Source: UBA2040 sp002384725
GTDB taxonomy: Bacteria; Bacteroidota; Bacteroidia; Flavobacteriales_D; Crocinitomicaceae
Reading direction: 5' to 3'
Length of the DNA: 64,000 nt
Assembly: GCA_963926475.1 (NCBI GenBank)
Contig: CAWUXE010000001.1
Span: forward strand, 62,001 to 126,000
Within the stretch, counting starts at the first letter, position 1, and every line of letters starts with the position of its first letter. Below are positions 35,001-44,221 of this stretch, one piece after another. The position numbers were made by a program, and so were the translations under genes. The notes beneath the pieces are model-generated. The model saw nothing but the letters and a program-made list of their open reading frames with translations, was not told the DNA's origin and did no database searches.

Positions 35001-37126
35001 AAAGAATAGACTTTCAATATATTAGTCCCAAAACAATAGAGAGTAATTCTTCGAAGCAAGAAGTTATTTTCGACACGGCTGAAAAAATTTCCCTGAAAAA
35101 TTATTATACATCAAAAGATATTGAGAATACGGAGCACCGTAAATTTGGCGCAGGTGTTTCGCCCTTTTTACGCGGACCGTATGCAAGTATGTACGCTATT
35201 CGGCCGTGGACTATTCGTCAATATGCTGGTTTTTCAACTGCAGAAGATTCCAATGCTTTTTACAGAAGAAATTTAGCAGCGGGACAAAAAGGGCTTTCTG
35301 TCGCTTTTGATTTAGCTACGCACCGTGGATATGATTCCGATCATGAACGTGTACAGGGCGACGTCGGAAAAGCCGGAGTTGCTATCGACAGCATTGCCGA
35401 CATGAAGATCTTATTCGATCAAATTCCGTTGGATGAAATGTCTGTTTCTATGACAATGAATGGTGCTGTAGTTCCAATTATGGCCTTTTATATCATTGCT
35501 GCTGAAGAACAAGGAGTTGATATTAGTAAATTGTCTGGTACGATTCAAAATGACATACTCAAGGAGTTTATGGTGCGAAACACCTACATCTATCCTCCTG
35601 CTCCATCCATGCGGATTATTGCGGATATATTCGAATACACTTCGAAACACATGCCCAAGTTTAACTCGATTTCTATTTCGGGTTATCATATGCAAGAAGC
35701 CGGAGCGACCGCTGCAATTGAGTTGGCTTACACTTTGGCCGATGGCTTGGAATATTTAAGAGCAGGAATCAAAGCAGAAATGCCGATTGATACTTTCGCT
35801 CCACGCTTGAGTTTCTTCTGGGCCATAGGGATGAATCATCATATGGAAATTGCCAAATTGCGCGCCGGACGTTTGCTTTGGGCAAAATTGGTGAATCAAT
35901 TCAAACCAGAAAGCGAAAAATCATTGGCTTTGCGGACGCATTGTCAAACTTCTGGCTGGTCACTCACCGAGCAAGATCCATTCAACAATGTAGCACGAAC
36001 ATGCATTGAAGCATTAGCAGCAGCTCTTGGTGGAACACAATCTTTGCACACGAATGCCTTAGACGAAGCGATAGCTTTACCGACTGATTTTTCTGCACGA
36101 ATTGCACGAAATACGCAGATTTATTTGCAACAAGAAACAGGTATCACAGATTTTATCGATCCATACGGCGGTAGTTATTATGTCGAGAAATTAACCGAAG
36201 AATTGGTGACTGAAGCTTGGAAACTAATTGAAGAAGTCGAAGAACTGGGGGGCATGGCAAAAGCGATTGAATCAGGTGTTCCGAAAATGAGAATCGAAGA
36301 AGCAGCTGCAAGAAAACAAGCTAAAATTGATTCGAATAAGGATATAATCGTGGGGGTGAATCGCTTCCAATTGGAGAAAGAAAGCGATATGGAAATCTTG
36401 GAGGTAGATAATTCTGCCGTTCGAGATTCACAAATCGAACGATTGAATGTTTTGCGCGCCAATCGTGATGAGACAAAAACACAAGCATCACTAAAACGAT
36501 TAGAAAACTCGGCGAAAGATGGCTCAGGAAATCTTTTGGAATTGGCGGTGGATTGTGCAAGAGAGCGAGCGACACTAGGCGAAATAACGCAAGCTATGGA
36601 AAAAACGTTCGGTCGATACCAAGCCACCATTCGCTCAATAAGTGGTGTTTATTCAACAGAAGCTATGAAGGACAAAGATTTTGAAAAGGCTCGAGAATTG
36701 GCAAACGAATTCAGTACTTTGGAGGGAAGAAGACCACGCATCATGGTGGCAAAAATGGGACAAGATGGACACGACAGAGGTGCCAAGGTAATTGCTACTT
36801 CATTCGCCGACATTGGTTTTGACGTTGATATAGGTCCGTTATTTCAAACACCAAAAGAAGCGGCCAAACAAGCTGTTGAAAATGATGTTCATATACTTGG
36901 CGTGTCTAGTCTTGCTGCTGGTCATAAAACGCTAGTTCCGCAAGTTATTGCTGAATTAAAAGCAATGGGACGTGAAGATATTATGGTTATCGCCGGAGGA
37001 GTAATTCCGAAACAAGATTATGATTTCTTGTTCGATGCAGGGGTTTTTGGAGTCTTTGGGCCAGGCACAAAAATATCCAGGGCAGCCATTGAGATTTTAG
37101 ATTTACTCATAGAAAGTGCTAAATAG
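34997..37126 (+). CDS. mutB: Methylmalonyl-CoA mutase, large catalytic subunit
   Basis: The 709-residue catalytic subunit carries the substrate barrel (TIRQYAGFSTAEDSNAFYRR near residues 72-91) and the C-terminal cobalamin-binding domain with GQDGHDRG (about 588-595), which holds the lower axial His in the D-x-H-x-x-G motif. It works with MutA and adenosylcobalamin. The pair is complete and apparently intact. Confidence 0.96.
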   Translation: MKRIDFQYISPKTIESNSSKQEVIFDTAEKISLKNYYTSKDIENTEHRKFGAGVSPFLRGPYASMYAIRPWTIRQYAGFSTAEDSNAFYRRNLAAGQKGLSVAFDLATHRGYDSDHERVQGDVGKAGVAIDSIADMKILFDQIPLDEMSVSMTMNGAVVPIMAFYIIAAEEQGVDISKLSGTIQNDILKEFMVRNTYIYPPAPSMRIIADIFEYTSKHMPKFNSISISGYHMQEAGATAAIELAYTLADGLEYLRAGIKAEMPIDTFAPRLSFFWAIGMNHHMEIAKLRAGRLLWAKLVNQFKPESEKSLALRTHCQTSGWSLTEQDPFNNVARTCIEALAAALGGTQSLHTNALDEAIALPTDFSARIARNTQIYLQQETGITDFIDPYGGSYYVEKLTEELVTEAWKLIEEVEELGGMAKAIESGVPKMRIEEAAARKQAKIDSNKDIIVGVNRFQLEKESDMEILEVDNSAVRDSQIERLNVLRANRDETKTQASLKRLENSAKDGSGNLLELAVDCARERATLGEITQAMEKTFGRYQATIRSISGVYSTEAMKDKDFEKARELANEFSTLEGRRPRIMVAKMGQDGHDRGAKVIATSFADIGFDVDIGPLFQTPKEAAKQAVENDVHILGVSSLAAGHKTLVPQVIAELKAMGREDIMVIAGGVIPKQDYDFLFDAGVFGVFGPGTKISRAAIEILDLLIESAK

Positions 37127-37212
37127 ACGATTTTATTCCATATTTTTGGAGTAAGACTAGGTTTAGGCACGAATGTTGTCCTTCTCCATTCAAAACAATA
37201 AAACAAAAACAA

Positions 37213-37938
37213 ATGAAAGCATTATTAATCCTCTTTGTAGGAATATTTTTATCCTTCGGGGCACAAGCTCAAGCACCAGATTTCGATGATTTAAAAATAT
37301 TGAACGCCGATTACGATTACGAGAGGTTAGTTCGTCAATGTGAAAAATACATGGATAAAGACGATACGAAAAAGAACCCATTCGTCTACCTCTGGATGAC
37401 AAAAGCACTTTATGGTATCGATATTTCAGGAAGCGATAATGAAAATTTCAAAAATGCCTTCAAGGATGGCCTCGGGTATTTGGGAAAATGTTTTAAATAT
37501 GATGAGGACGGAGAAGTTCAAGCTGAACACGACGAATTTATTGACGAATTCAGTATGGCTTGTGTAGAACGTATTTTAAATGACATTAGCGTTGGTGATT
37601 ACCGAAAAGCATTCGGATGGAATATCAAATACAAAAAAATTGCTCGAAATCCTGCTGGAATGAACTTCATGGATGGAGCTTGTAAATACAGAAATTCGGA
37701 TAAAAGTGGTGCAAACGCTGCTTGGAAATTAGCGAACAATGAATTAGAAGACGTGACTTCAATTGAAGATTGGGCCGTTGCTGATATCGCTCTTCTTAAA
37801 CACGGTGTTATTCAAACTGCCGAGGCGATGATCTCTGGGAAACAGCTAGAAAAAGCAAAGGAATTAATGAATAAAGTTGCACCTTGGTTTGAAGATGATG
37901 ATGATTTTCAAGCACAGTACGACAAAATCGTGAACTAA
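37213..37938 (+). CDS. Secreted protein of unknown function
   Basis: The 241-residue protein starts with a signal peptide (residues 1-19, ending GAQAQ), and the mature part is mainly helical, with TPR-like helix pairs (for example VRQCEKYMDKDD, WMTKALYGIDIS). It may be a periplasmic TPR-type protein, but no clear consensus repeat is visible. A TATTTTTG box near 37140 could be its promoter, and a strong terminator follows. Confidence 0.75.
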   Translation: MKALLILFVGIFLSFGAQAQAPDFDDLKILNADYDYERLVRQCEKYMDKDDTKKNPFVYLWMTKALYGIDISGSDNENFKNAFKDGLGYLGKCFKYDEDGEVQAEHDEFIDEFSMACVERILNDISVGDYRKAFGWNIKYKKIARNPAGMNFMDGACKYRNSDKSGANAAWKLANNELEDVTSIEDWAVADIALLKHGVIQTAEAMISGKQLEKAKELMNKVAPWFEDDDDFQAQYDKIVN

Positions 37939-37960
37939 TTACAAGCACTCAAAACATTTG

Positions 37961-37994
37961 AAAGCCTATTGCAATATTGTGATAGGCTTTTTTT
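37961..37994 (+). terminator. Rho-independent terminator after the secreted-protein gene
   Basis: Arms at 37961-37969 and 37982-37990 form a perfect 9-base stem, followed by a T run ending at 37994. It overlaps the stop codon of the convergent gene. Confidence 0.85.
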
Positions 37995-38382
37995 ATAGTG
38001 AATCCGAAAACCGCTGGATAAGCATTTGATGTATTCTCTTTTTATACTCCTTGCTATTCTGATTGAAAATCTGCAATTCGTCAGAGGTGAGATAACCAAG
38101 AATCATCCCTAACAAAATTCCTTTTAATAGCGGCTGTTGCAAATAAATTCGAATTCTTTCAAAAAAAACAACTCGTTTATCCTTGTATTTCTGCACCGCA
38201 TCAAAATTAGGTTGGGCTTGAATGAAATCCATCAAAAGATTATGCTGAAGCTTAAAAATAGGTCTTAGCGTTTCATTCTGAAAGGTTTCGATCTCTGTTT
38301 TCGAACCTTCGTCAATAATATATAATTCGGGACGTAGCTCTTTTAAAGCTTTGTCTTCACGACACTCGTTGTATTCTACCAT
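37993..38382 (-). CDS. Conserved Bacteroidetes protein of unknown function
   Basis: The 129-residue protein is mostly helical and soluble, with the segments LRPIFKLQHNLLMDF (about residues 40-54) and DKRVVFFERIRIYLQQ (67-83). Similar small proteins in Flavobacteriia are often labelled 'glyoxalase' without a matching motif; I see no metal-binding residues supporting that. The role is unknown. Its stop overlaps the terminator of the convergent gene. Confidence 0.75.
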   Translation of the reverse strand: MVEYNECREDKALKELRPELYIIDEGSKTEIETFQNETLRPIFKLQHNLLMDFIQAQPNFDAVQKYKDKRVVFFERIRIYLQQPLLKGILLGMILGYLTSDELQIFNQNSKEYKKRIHQMLIQRFSDSL

Positions 38383-38744
38383 AATGAAAAAAAGAAAAAA
38401 AACCCATGCAGTACAGTTTCTGGAAGCTTCAGAAAACAGGTTTAGAATTGCCAGAAATCTTTGTAATCCGCTGAAAGATAGTTCTTTACCTTGAAAGGTT
38501 TACGGCCCGCCATTGAAATCTTGAGACTCTCCTTAATGTAAGATTTTAACCTCCAAATTTTAATCTACATGGGCGTTCGAATAAACGAACTACGACTTTC
38601 TTACACTCACAGTGTGAAGTCGATAAGTAAATGTCGTAAATTTTAGGGATAAAAAAAAGAATTGTCTATAAATAAAAAAGGAGAAAGAACAAGAAGTGAG
38701 ATCTCATGGACAATAGAACGTTAAAAAGAAAATAATTGTATATT
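38383..38744. other. 362-base gene-free stretch with hairpins and a short frame
   Basis: No normal gene lies here. On the minus strand, 38442-38513 encodes 23 codons (MAGRKPFKVKNYLSADYKDF...) preceded in frame by another 16 codons of protein-like sequence back to a TAG, so a 3' gene remnant is possible. Two hairpins lie side by side: 38574-38578 with 38586-38590, and a nested one with outer arms 38591-38596 and 38633-38638 enclosing CTTACACT/AGTGTgAAG (38600-38619). They may belong to a structured RNA, but I recognise no class. Confidence 0.35.
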
Positions 38745-39599
38745 CTATTTCTTGTTATCCGAAATAATATGAATATCTCTTTGAGGAAAAGGAATAGTGA
38801 TGCCTTCTTCTTTCAAACGTCGGTAAATAATTCGACGAATATCCGATTTCAAATTTTCAACAGTAAAAACATCTTGGGTCCAAAAGAACAATTGAAAATC
38901 CAAAGATGAATCACCGAAATTTTTAAACCGAACGAAAGGTTCTGGTGACTTTTCAATGAATTTATGACCTTTCATTACGCTTAGCAATACATCAATCACC
39001 TTTTCAACATCCGTTCCATAAGCAACTCCAATATCCACCATAAATCGCACACTGTCTGCATTGTGACTCCAATTTATAACCCGTTCTGAAACAAATTTGC
39101 TATTGGGAATGATAACGACCACATTGTCTCGTGTTATTATTTCAGAACTTCTAAGGTTGATTTCACTGACTTTACCTATTAACCCATCATCAGATTCCAC
39201 CACATCACCAATTTTTATTGTTCCTTCAAAAAGGAGAAAAAACCCTGAAATTAGGTCTGCAAAAATAGTTTGTAAACCAAAACCAATTCCAACCAATAAT
39301 GCGGCCGAAGCTCCGAGAAGGATGGTAACACCAAACCCGAGCGATTCTATCATCAGAACTATGGAGATAACCCAAGTGAAATATTTGGCTAGAAGGTATA
39401 TTGAATGACGACGCTTTTTGTCGATGTGGCTTAAGAATGATTTCGGTCGTTCGACAACTCTTCGAATTACATATAAAAGAATAGTTGTGCTCAATAGAAC
39501 CAAAACGGTCAACAAAATGTTCCAGACTTGCATTATGTAAGGATCTTTGGGACTCCCAACTTTCAACAATTCAAAATTCATAAAATCATGCCACTCCAT
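38745..39599 (-). CDS. Small-conductance mechanosensitive channel (MscS family)
   Basis: The protein gates in response to membrane tension and protects against osmotic shock. From the ATG at 39599 it has 284 residues: N-terminal helices, the pore helix region with ASAALLVGIGFGLQTIF and the MscS beta domain (GDVVESDDGLIGKVSEI, then IIPNSKF), and a cytoplasmic alpha-beta domain to the end. An upstream ATG at 39707 would run into efp on the other strand and is unlikely. Divergent from efp. Confidence 0.93.
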   Translation of the reverse strand: MEWHDFMNFELLKVGSPKDPYIMQVWNILLTVLVLLSTTILLYVIRRVVERPKSFLSHIDKKRRHSIYLLAKYFTWVISIVLMIESLGFGVTILLGASAALLVGIGFGLQTIFADLISGFFLLFEGTIKIGDVVESDDGLIGKVSEINLRSSEIITRDNVVVIIPNSKFVSERVINWSHNADSVRFMVDIGVAYGTDVEKVIDVLLSVMKGHKFIEKSPEPFVRFKNFGDSSLDFQLFFWTQDVFTVENLKSDIRRIIYRRLKEEGITIPFPQRDIHIISDNKK

Positions 39600-39700
39600 A
39601 AAACAAATTTGCACATTTTGAGTCGAAATATAACGAATAGTATCCTGCTTTCTCTCTTTTCGGATTAATTCTCTAAATTTGTTGGACTTAAAAAACAGAA

Positions 39701-40267
39701 ATGGCAAATACTTCAGATATAAAAAATGGACTTTGTATCAATTTCAATGGGAAATTGTGTCAAATCACCGAGTTTCAGCACGTAAAACCAGGAAAAGGTC
39801 CTGCTTTTGTTCGTACAAAAATGAAAGTTATTGAAACCGGAAAAGTGTTGGATAATACTTTTTCAGCGGGTCATAAAATTGAAATTGTTCGAATCGAAAA
39901 TCGTGATTATCAGTATCTTTATGAGGAACCTGATTATTTCATTTTCATGAATAAGGACACCTACGAACAAGTGAGTATCCCAAAACCGATGGTTGAAAAA
40001 CCAGAGTTCTTACAAGAGGGAATGATGTGTAATATTCTTTTCCATGCGGAAGAGGAAATGCCTTTGGTTGTTGATCTTCCAATGCACATTGAATCGGAAG
40101 TAACTTACACAGAGCCCGGAATAAAAGGTGATACAGCGACGAATACCATGAAACCAGCAACGATTGCGACTGGAGCTGAAATTAGAGTTCCTTTGTTTAT
40201 CGATACTGGCGAAAAAATAAAAGTGGATACGCGAACGGGTGTTTACGTTGAGCGAATTAAGGATTAA
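39701..40267 (+). CDS. efp: Translation elongation factor P
   Basis: EF-P rescues ribosomes stalled at proline runs. The 188-residue protein has the KOW-like N-domain with KPGKGPAFVRTK, whose loop Lys is the usual modification site, and two OB domains to the end. No modification enzyme gene (epmA, epmB, earP or dhs) is seen in the window. TAAATTTG in the divergent region just upstream looks like its -7 box. Confidence 0.96.
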   Translation: MANTSDIKNGLCINFNGKLCQITEFQHVKPGKGPAFVRTKMKVIETGKVLDNTFSAGHKIEIVRIENRDYQYLYEEPDYFIFMNKDTYEQVSIPKPMVEKPEFLQEGMMCNILFHAEEEMPLVVDLPMHIESEVTYTEPGIKGDTATNTMKPATIATGAEIRVPLFIDTGEKIKVDTRTGVYVERIKD

Positions 40268-40284
40268 TATTAAATTAAGGATTT

Positions 40285-40319
40285 AAAAAAGGTGTTTCTT
40301 AAATGAAACACCTTTTTTT
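40285..40319. terminator. Bidirectional terminator between efp and the DUF4440-like gene
   Basis: AAAAAAGGTGTTTC (40285-40298) and GAAACACC with a T run (40305-40319) form a strong hairpin with T runs in both directions, serving both convergent genes. Confidence 0.85.
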
Positions 40320-40866
40320 ATTTTGGAATTTGATGATCATAACTGAGAACCCGCTTTAGTTTCCAATCCCCATCTTCAATAATCCAAAGATGTGTGAATT
40401 TTGCCGTGTTCGTTTTTCTTGCCTTCTCCCCTTTTTCTTGTTGATAGAAATCGTGGATCCCATTTTGAATTGCACCGTATAACTTTTGTTTATTATCTGT
40501 ACAAAGTGGAAATACTTCCATGGATTCTTTTTTCAAGATTCGCCAAGTTTTAAAAGGTAAACCTTCAATACTAGCAATGCTTTTTATGAAATCTTGTTTC
40601 GTTTCGGTAATTCCGTGTTCGTCGTGATAAAACTCGAAGTCCATTGCAGTCATGGCTGAAACTTGCGAAGTGTCTATTTTATTGAACCCAATTTGAAAAA
40701 GCAGGCTGTCTTTTTCAAACAAGATTTCATACAGCTCGGTATTTTTTGAGTCTTCCGAGTCCTTTGTATCGTATAAACCTTCAGTCTTTTTGTTCGTGAT
40801 TTGATCCGGATTACTAGAACAAGCGAACAATACTAGAACTAAAAAAAGGGAAAGAAGTTTTATCAT
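40318..40866 (-). CDS. Lipoprotein with SnoaL/DUF4440-like domain
   Basis: From the ATG at 40866 (the longer frame adds 12 residues ahead of the signal peptide) the protein has 182 residues. The signal peptide ends in a lipobox LFACSS with Cys at residue 16. The mature part resembles an NTF2/SnoaL-like fold as in DUF4440: DFEFYHDEHG in the first half, and FTHLWIIEDGDWKLKRVLSYDH at the C-terminus. No catalytic role is known. It lies 3-40 bases behind rimO and may be cotranscribed. Confidence 0.75.
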   Translation of the reverse strand: MIKLLSLFLVLVLFACSSNPDQITNKKTEGLYDTKDSEDSKNTELYEILFEKDSLLFQIGFNKIDTSQVSAMTAMDFEFYHDEHGITETKQDFIKSIASIEGLPFKTWRILKKESMEVFPLCTDNKQKLYGAIQNGIHDFYQQEKGEKARKTNTAKFTHLWIIEDGDWKLKRVLSYDHQIPK

Positions 40867-40905
40867 TTTCAAATCACTAGAAGTTTTGAAACCAATATTC
40901 AACTA

Positions 40906-42219
40906 TCAATCTACTACTTCACCATACAAATCGTAATGGTCAGCGGATGTAATTTCCACTTCAGCAAAATCTCCTAATCGAACAAACGCTTCTGATTTTT
41001 TCACTAAAACTTCATTGTCGACTTCTGGGGAATCAAATTCAGTTCGCCCAATGAAATAATCACCTTCTGCTCTATCGAAAAGTACTTTGAAAGTTTTACC
41101 AATTTTTTCTTGATTTAACGAATAGCTAATATCGGATTGAAGTTCCATTATTTTATCCGCTCTTTCTTTCTTGGTTTTTTCAGGCACATCATCTTCGAAA
41201 TCATAAGCATGTGTGTTCTCCTCATGCGAATAGGTGAAAATCCCTAAACGTTCGAATCGCATCTTTTCGACGAATTCATACATTTCTTGAAAATCTTCCT
41301 CTGTTTCACCTGGGTAACCTGCAATCAACGTTGTTCGGATAGCAATGCCGGGAACAGCTGCTCTAATGTCATTGACCAAATCTTCCGTTTTTTCTCTTGT
41401 AATTCCGCGACGCATGGCTTTCAACATACTTGTAGAACCATGTTGAAGTGGCATATCCAGATAATTACAAATATTCGGTTTACGTTTCATCACCTCCAAA
41501 ACATCCATCGGGAAGCCCGAAGGGAATGCGTAATGCAATTTAATCCAATCGATTCCTTCTACATCAGACAATGCTTCTAATAAATCTGCTAATGCTCTTT
41601 TCTTGTAAATATCTAAACCGTAATACGTTAAATCTTGAGCAATCAACATCAATTCTTTCACACCTTTGGCAGCCAAACTTTCCGCTTGCGTCACCAAATC
41701 TTCAATCGGAGTAGAAACGTGTTTTCCACGCATTAAAGGTATCGCACAAAAGGAACACGGACGATCACAACCTTCCGCAATTTTGAAGTATGCAAAGTGA
41801 TTGGGCGTAGTCAACAATCGCTCACCAACCAATTCATGTTTGTAATCAGCCTTCAATGTTTTTAACAAACGAGGAAGTTCACGAGTTCCAAAATAGGCAT
41901 CCACTTCAGGGATTTCTTTCTCCAAATCGTCCTTGTATCGCTGTGACAAACAACCCGTCACATACACCTTGTCCACAAAACCAGCTGCTTTTGCATTTGC
42001 ATATTGAACAATAGTATTGATCGATTCTTCTTTCGCATTATCGATGAACCCACAAGTATTGATGATTACTATTTCAGAGTCATCGCTAGTAGATTCATGT
42101 TCAACCTCGAAATTGTTCGCATGCAATTGTGCCATCAGGACTTCTGAATCGAAAATATTTTTCGAACAGCCCAAAGTGACAACATTGACCTTATTTTTCT
42201 TTAACGTTTTGGTCTTCAT
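40906..42219 (-). CDS. rimO: Ribosomal protein S12 methylthiotransferase RimO
   Basis: RimO adds a methylthio group to Asp in ribosomal protein S12, using two iron-sulfur clusters and radical SAM. The 437-residue protein shows the N-terminal MTTase domain with GCSKN (about residues 18-22), the radical SAM motif CDRPCSFC (C-x3-C-x2-C), and the C-terminal TRAM domain ending near ITSADHYDLYGEV. Typical length. Confidence 0.96.
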   Translation of the reverse strand: MKTKTLKKNKVNVVTLGCSKNIFDSEVLMAQLHANNFEVEHESTSDDSEIVIINTCGFIDNAKEESINTIVQYANAKAAGFVDKVYVTGCLSQRYKDDLEKEIPEVDAYFGTRELPRLLKTLKADYKHELVGERLLTTPNHFAYFKIAEGCDRPCSFCAIPLMRGKHVSTPIEDLVTQAESLAAKGVKELMLIAQDLTYYGLDIYKKRALADLLEALSDVEGIDWIKLHYAFPSGFPMDVLEVMKRKPNICNYLDMPLQHGSTSMLKAMRRGITREKTEDLVNDIRAAVPGIAIRTTLIAGYPGETEEDFQEMYEFVEKMRFERLGIFTYSHEENTHAYDFEDDVPEKTKKERADKIMELQSDISYSLNQEKIGKTFKVLFDRAEGDYFIGRTEFDSPEVDNEVLVKKSEAFVRLGDFAEVEITSADHYDLYGEVVD

Positions 42220-42239
42220 TTCGCAAAAGTAGTGAAATT

Positions 42240-42325
42240 AGAAGTAATAAATTAAGAAATAAGAAGGAAGAAGTGTGAAAAAGCTTAAAGATTTTGACAC
42301 TTCTTATTTCTTAATTTTTACTTCT
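42240..42325. repeat. Long imperfect inverted repeat between rimO and the next gene
   Basis: A 37-base left arm (42240-42276) and a 29-base right arm (42297-42325) can pair over most of their length, with a small mismatch and an eight-base insertion in the left arm. The central loop is about 20 bases. It is too long and AT-rich for an ordinary terminator; its inner T-rich ends could still stop transcripts of the downstream gene. It resembles the AAGAAGTAAGAAGT-type spacer repeats of some Bacteroidetes. Confidence 0.75.
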
Positions 42326-42332
42326 GATTTTT

Positions 42333-42869
42333 TTATAGTCTGTATTTTTTGAAAAACGCGTCCCAATCCCACAGGAAAAGCTCTGTAATCTCGTTGAAAC
42401 GTTGCAGAAAAATTGGATTCGGCTCTTTTAGTTGTCTGAAGTATTCGTCTTGGTATTGAGCCAATTCGTATTTCGAGAAAATAGCTTTGGACATACCGTA
42501 TACCAAATTCTTCGATGGATAATTAATATGATTCACGAATTTCTGGTAATCACTTAACAACGGAGCAAATTCAGCAGGTGTCTTGTCAAAAACCGTTGCT
42601 AATTTTTTAATGACCAATTTCTGTAATTCCGCAGCAGGTTCAACATCTAGAACATTTTGGGCTAAAGTCATATTGGCGCCAAAAACGATCAAAATTAAAT
42701 GATCCATTCCGAATGACTCAATATTCGGTGGTGTGACAAAAGCAAAGTCGTCCTTAATCAAACTCGCTATTTCGTCATAGCTATTGTCAACTGAATCCAA
42801 CAACATGTTTACAAACAGGTTAGAAAGTTGGTCTTCGTTGATTCGTCGTTTTAGTATGGTGTTCAGCAT
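42333..42869 (-). CDS. Conserved protein of unknown function
   Basis: The 178-residue protein is all-helical and soluble, with the segments NLFVNMLLDSVDNSYDEIA (residues 17-35), FGMDHLILIVFGANM and ELFLWDWDAFFKK at the C-terminus. I know no domain for it. A TATCTTTG promoter box is present upstream (42897-42890, minus strand). Confidence 0.7.
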   Translation of the reverse strand: MLNTILKRRINEDQLSNLFVNMLLDSVDNSYDEIASLIKDDFAFVTPPNIESFGMDHLILIVFGANMTLAQNVLDVEPAAELQKLVIKKLATVFDKTPAEFAPLLSDYQKFVNHINYPSKNLVYGMSKAIFSKYELAQYQDEYFRQLKEPNPIFLQRFNEITELFLWDWDAFFKKYRL

Positions 42870-42889
42870 ATCGAAAGTTGAGCGTTAAA

Positions 42890-42897
42890 CAAAGATA
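42890..42897 (-). promoter_or_regulatory. -7 box upstream of the 178-residue protein gene
   Basis: TATCTTTG on the minus strand, 21 bases before the ATG at 42869; the TTG element at the usual distance is not clear. Confidence 0.45.
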
Positions 42898-43073
42898 CGA
42901 CTTGATGGGAGCCGTTTCCCTCCGATAGTATTCTCTTTATCAACGTAGTTTTCAACATGAAAAATCATGGATATTAACATAATTGAACAAAGCCTGGGTT
43001 TATTCTGTTTCTTGTTATTAGTTTATCTGGCGAATATAATTTTTTTTAACGTTTTATTCTCCCCGTCAATGTT

Positions 43074-43081
43074 TACTTTTG
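43074..43081 (+). promoter_or_regulatory. -7 box of the RND efflux operon
   Basis: TACTTTTG fits the TAnnTTTG consensus and lies 19 bases before the ATG at 43101; no TTG at the expected distance is obvious. Confidence 0.4.
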
Positions 43082-43100
43082 TAGCTCGAAAAAAATCTCA

Positions 43101-44219
43101 ATGAAACGCAATCAAATTATCATTCTTGGCTCTCTTTTGGTCATTTTTGCACTTATATTCTTCGCAATTGCTGCTAAGAAAAAACCGGTAGAGAAGGCGA
43201 CAAAAGAAGAAGCTACTACTGTTTATGTTCCGATTCGAAAAGTAAAAAACGAAGAAAAAGAATTACAGATTATCTCTTATGGACAAGTAACTCCAATATC
43301 TGAAATTGATGTGGCCGTTGAGGTTCAGGGAAAATTAGAAAAAGGTCAAATTTTGATGAAACCCGGTGTTAACTTTAGCAAAGGACAGATACTTTACAGA
43401 GTAAATAATGATGAAGCATTCTATTCCCTTAGCGCTAGAAAAACCCAATTATCTAATTTGGTTGTTTCGGCTTTGCCTGATATTGAATTGGATTTTCCTG
43501 CCGAATTGAACAAATGGCTGAAGTTTAATGAGTCTATTCAAGTATCCAAAATGCTTCCTAGTCTACCTTCAATAAATTCTACAAAGGAAAAGATGTTTAT
43601 GACATCCCGTGGCGTTCTTGCCGAGTATTACAACATCAGAAGTCAAGAAGCGAGAATGGAAAAATACATTTACGTTGCTCCATTTTCAGGAACAGTGATT
43701 GAAACGTATGCTGAACCAGGAGCTATCGCGAATCCGGGCACAAGATTGGCGCGAATTGCCAAAACAAATGATTTTGAAATAAAAGTTCCTATTTCGATTG
43801 AAAACATTGCCAATTACCAAAAAACAGGAATTGTTGTTTTCCATAATTCAGATGGATTAATGATTGGGACGGGAACGATAAACCGTATCTCAGATGTGAT
43901 CAACCAGCAAACGCAATCAATTGATGTGTATTACAATATTCGCCCAGTTTCTGGACATAAAATTTACAATGGGTTATTTTTGAATGCCGCCATCAATCAA
44001 AAAAGTATTTCTGAAAGTATTACCGTACCGAGATTGGCGGTAACAGACAATAAGGTAAGTATCCTTGAAAACGGGAAAGTCCTTTCAAAAAGCATTACGA
44101 TCGTCGGAACGAAACCTGATTCGGTTTACATCTCCGGATTGAAGGATGGTCAAAATGTGATTCTTGACAAGATAGAAGTCTACAAAAAAGGAAAAACATT
44201 TAAAGGAATAACACGATAG
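43101..44219 (+). CDS. RND efflux periplasmic adaptor (membrane fusion protein)
   Basis: This 372-residue protein links the inner-membrane pump with the outer-membrane channel. It starts with one membrane helix (about residues 6-24), then an adaptor beta-barrel half (IISYGQVTPISEIDVAVEVQGK), a helical hairpin in the middle, a lipoyl-like segment with IYVAPFSGTVIETYAEPGA and a C-terminal barrel. Substrate is not predictable. First gene of an operon with permease and TolC-like channel. Confidence 0.92.
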   Translation: MKRNQIIILGSLLVIFALIFFAIAAKKKPVEKATKEEATTVYVPIRKVKNEEKELQIISYGQVTPISEIDVAVEVQGKLEKGQILMKPGVNFSKGQILYRVNNDEAFYSLSARKTQLSNLVVSALPDIELDFPAELNKWLKFNESIQVSKMLPSLPSINSTKEKMFMTSRGVLAEYYNIRSQEARMEKYIYVAPFSGTVIETYAEPGAIANPGTRLARIAKTNDFEIKVPISIENIANYQKTGIVVFHNSDGLMIGTGTINRISDVINQQTQSIDVYYNIRPVSGHKIYNGLFLNAAINQKSISESITVPRLAVTDNKVSILENGKVLSKSITIVGTKPDSVYISGLKDGQNVILDKIEVYKKGKTFKGITR

Positions 44220-44221
44220 AT

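Noticed and set aside
38410..38478. Plus-strand frame MQYSFWKLQKTGLELPEIF with TGA stops downstream
   Set aside because: Short, interrupted by several TGA, and opposite to a better-looking minus-strand frame in the same bases.
42967..43104. A 45-codon frame ahead of the RND adaptor gene ending in ATGA overlap
   Set aside because: It contains the -7 box of the operon in its last third, has no translation signal, and its second half is low-complexity promoter sequence, so a chance frame is more likely.
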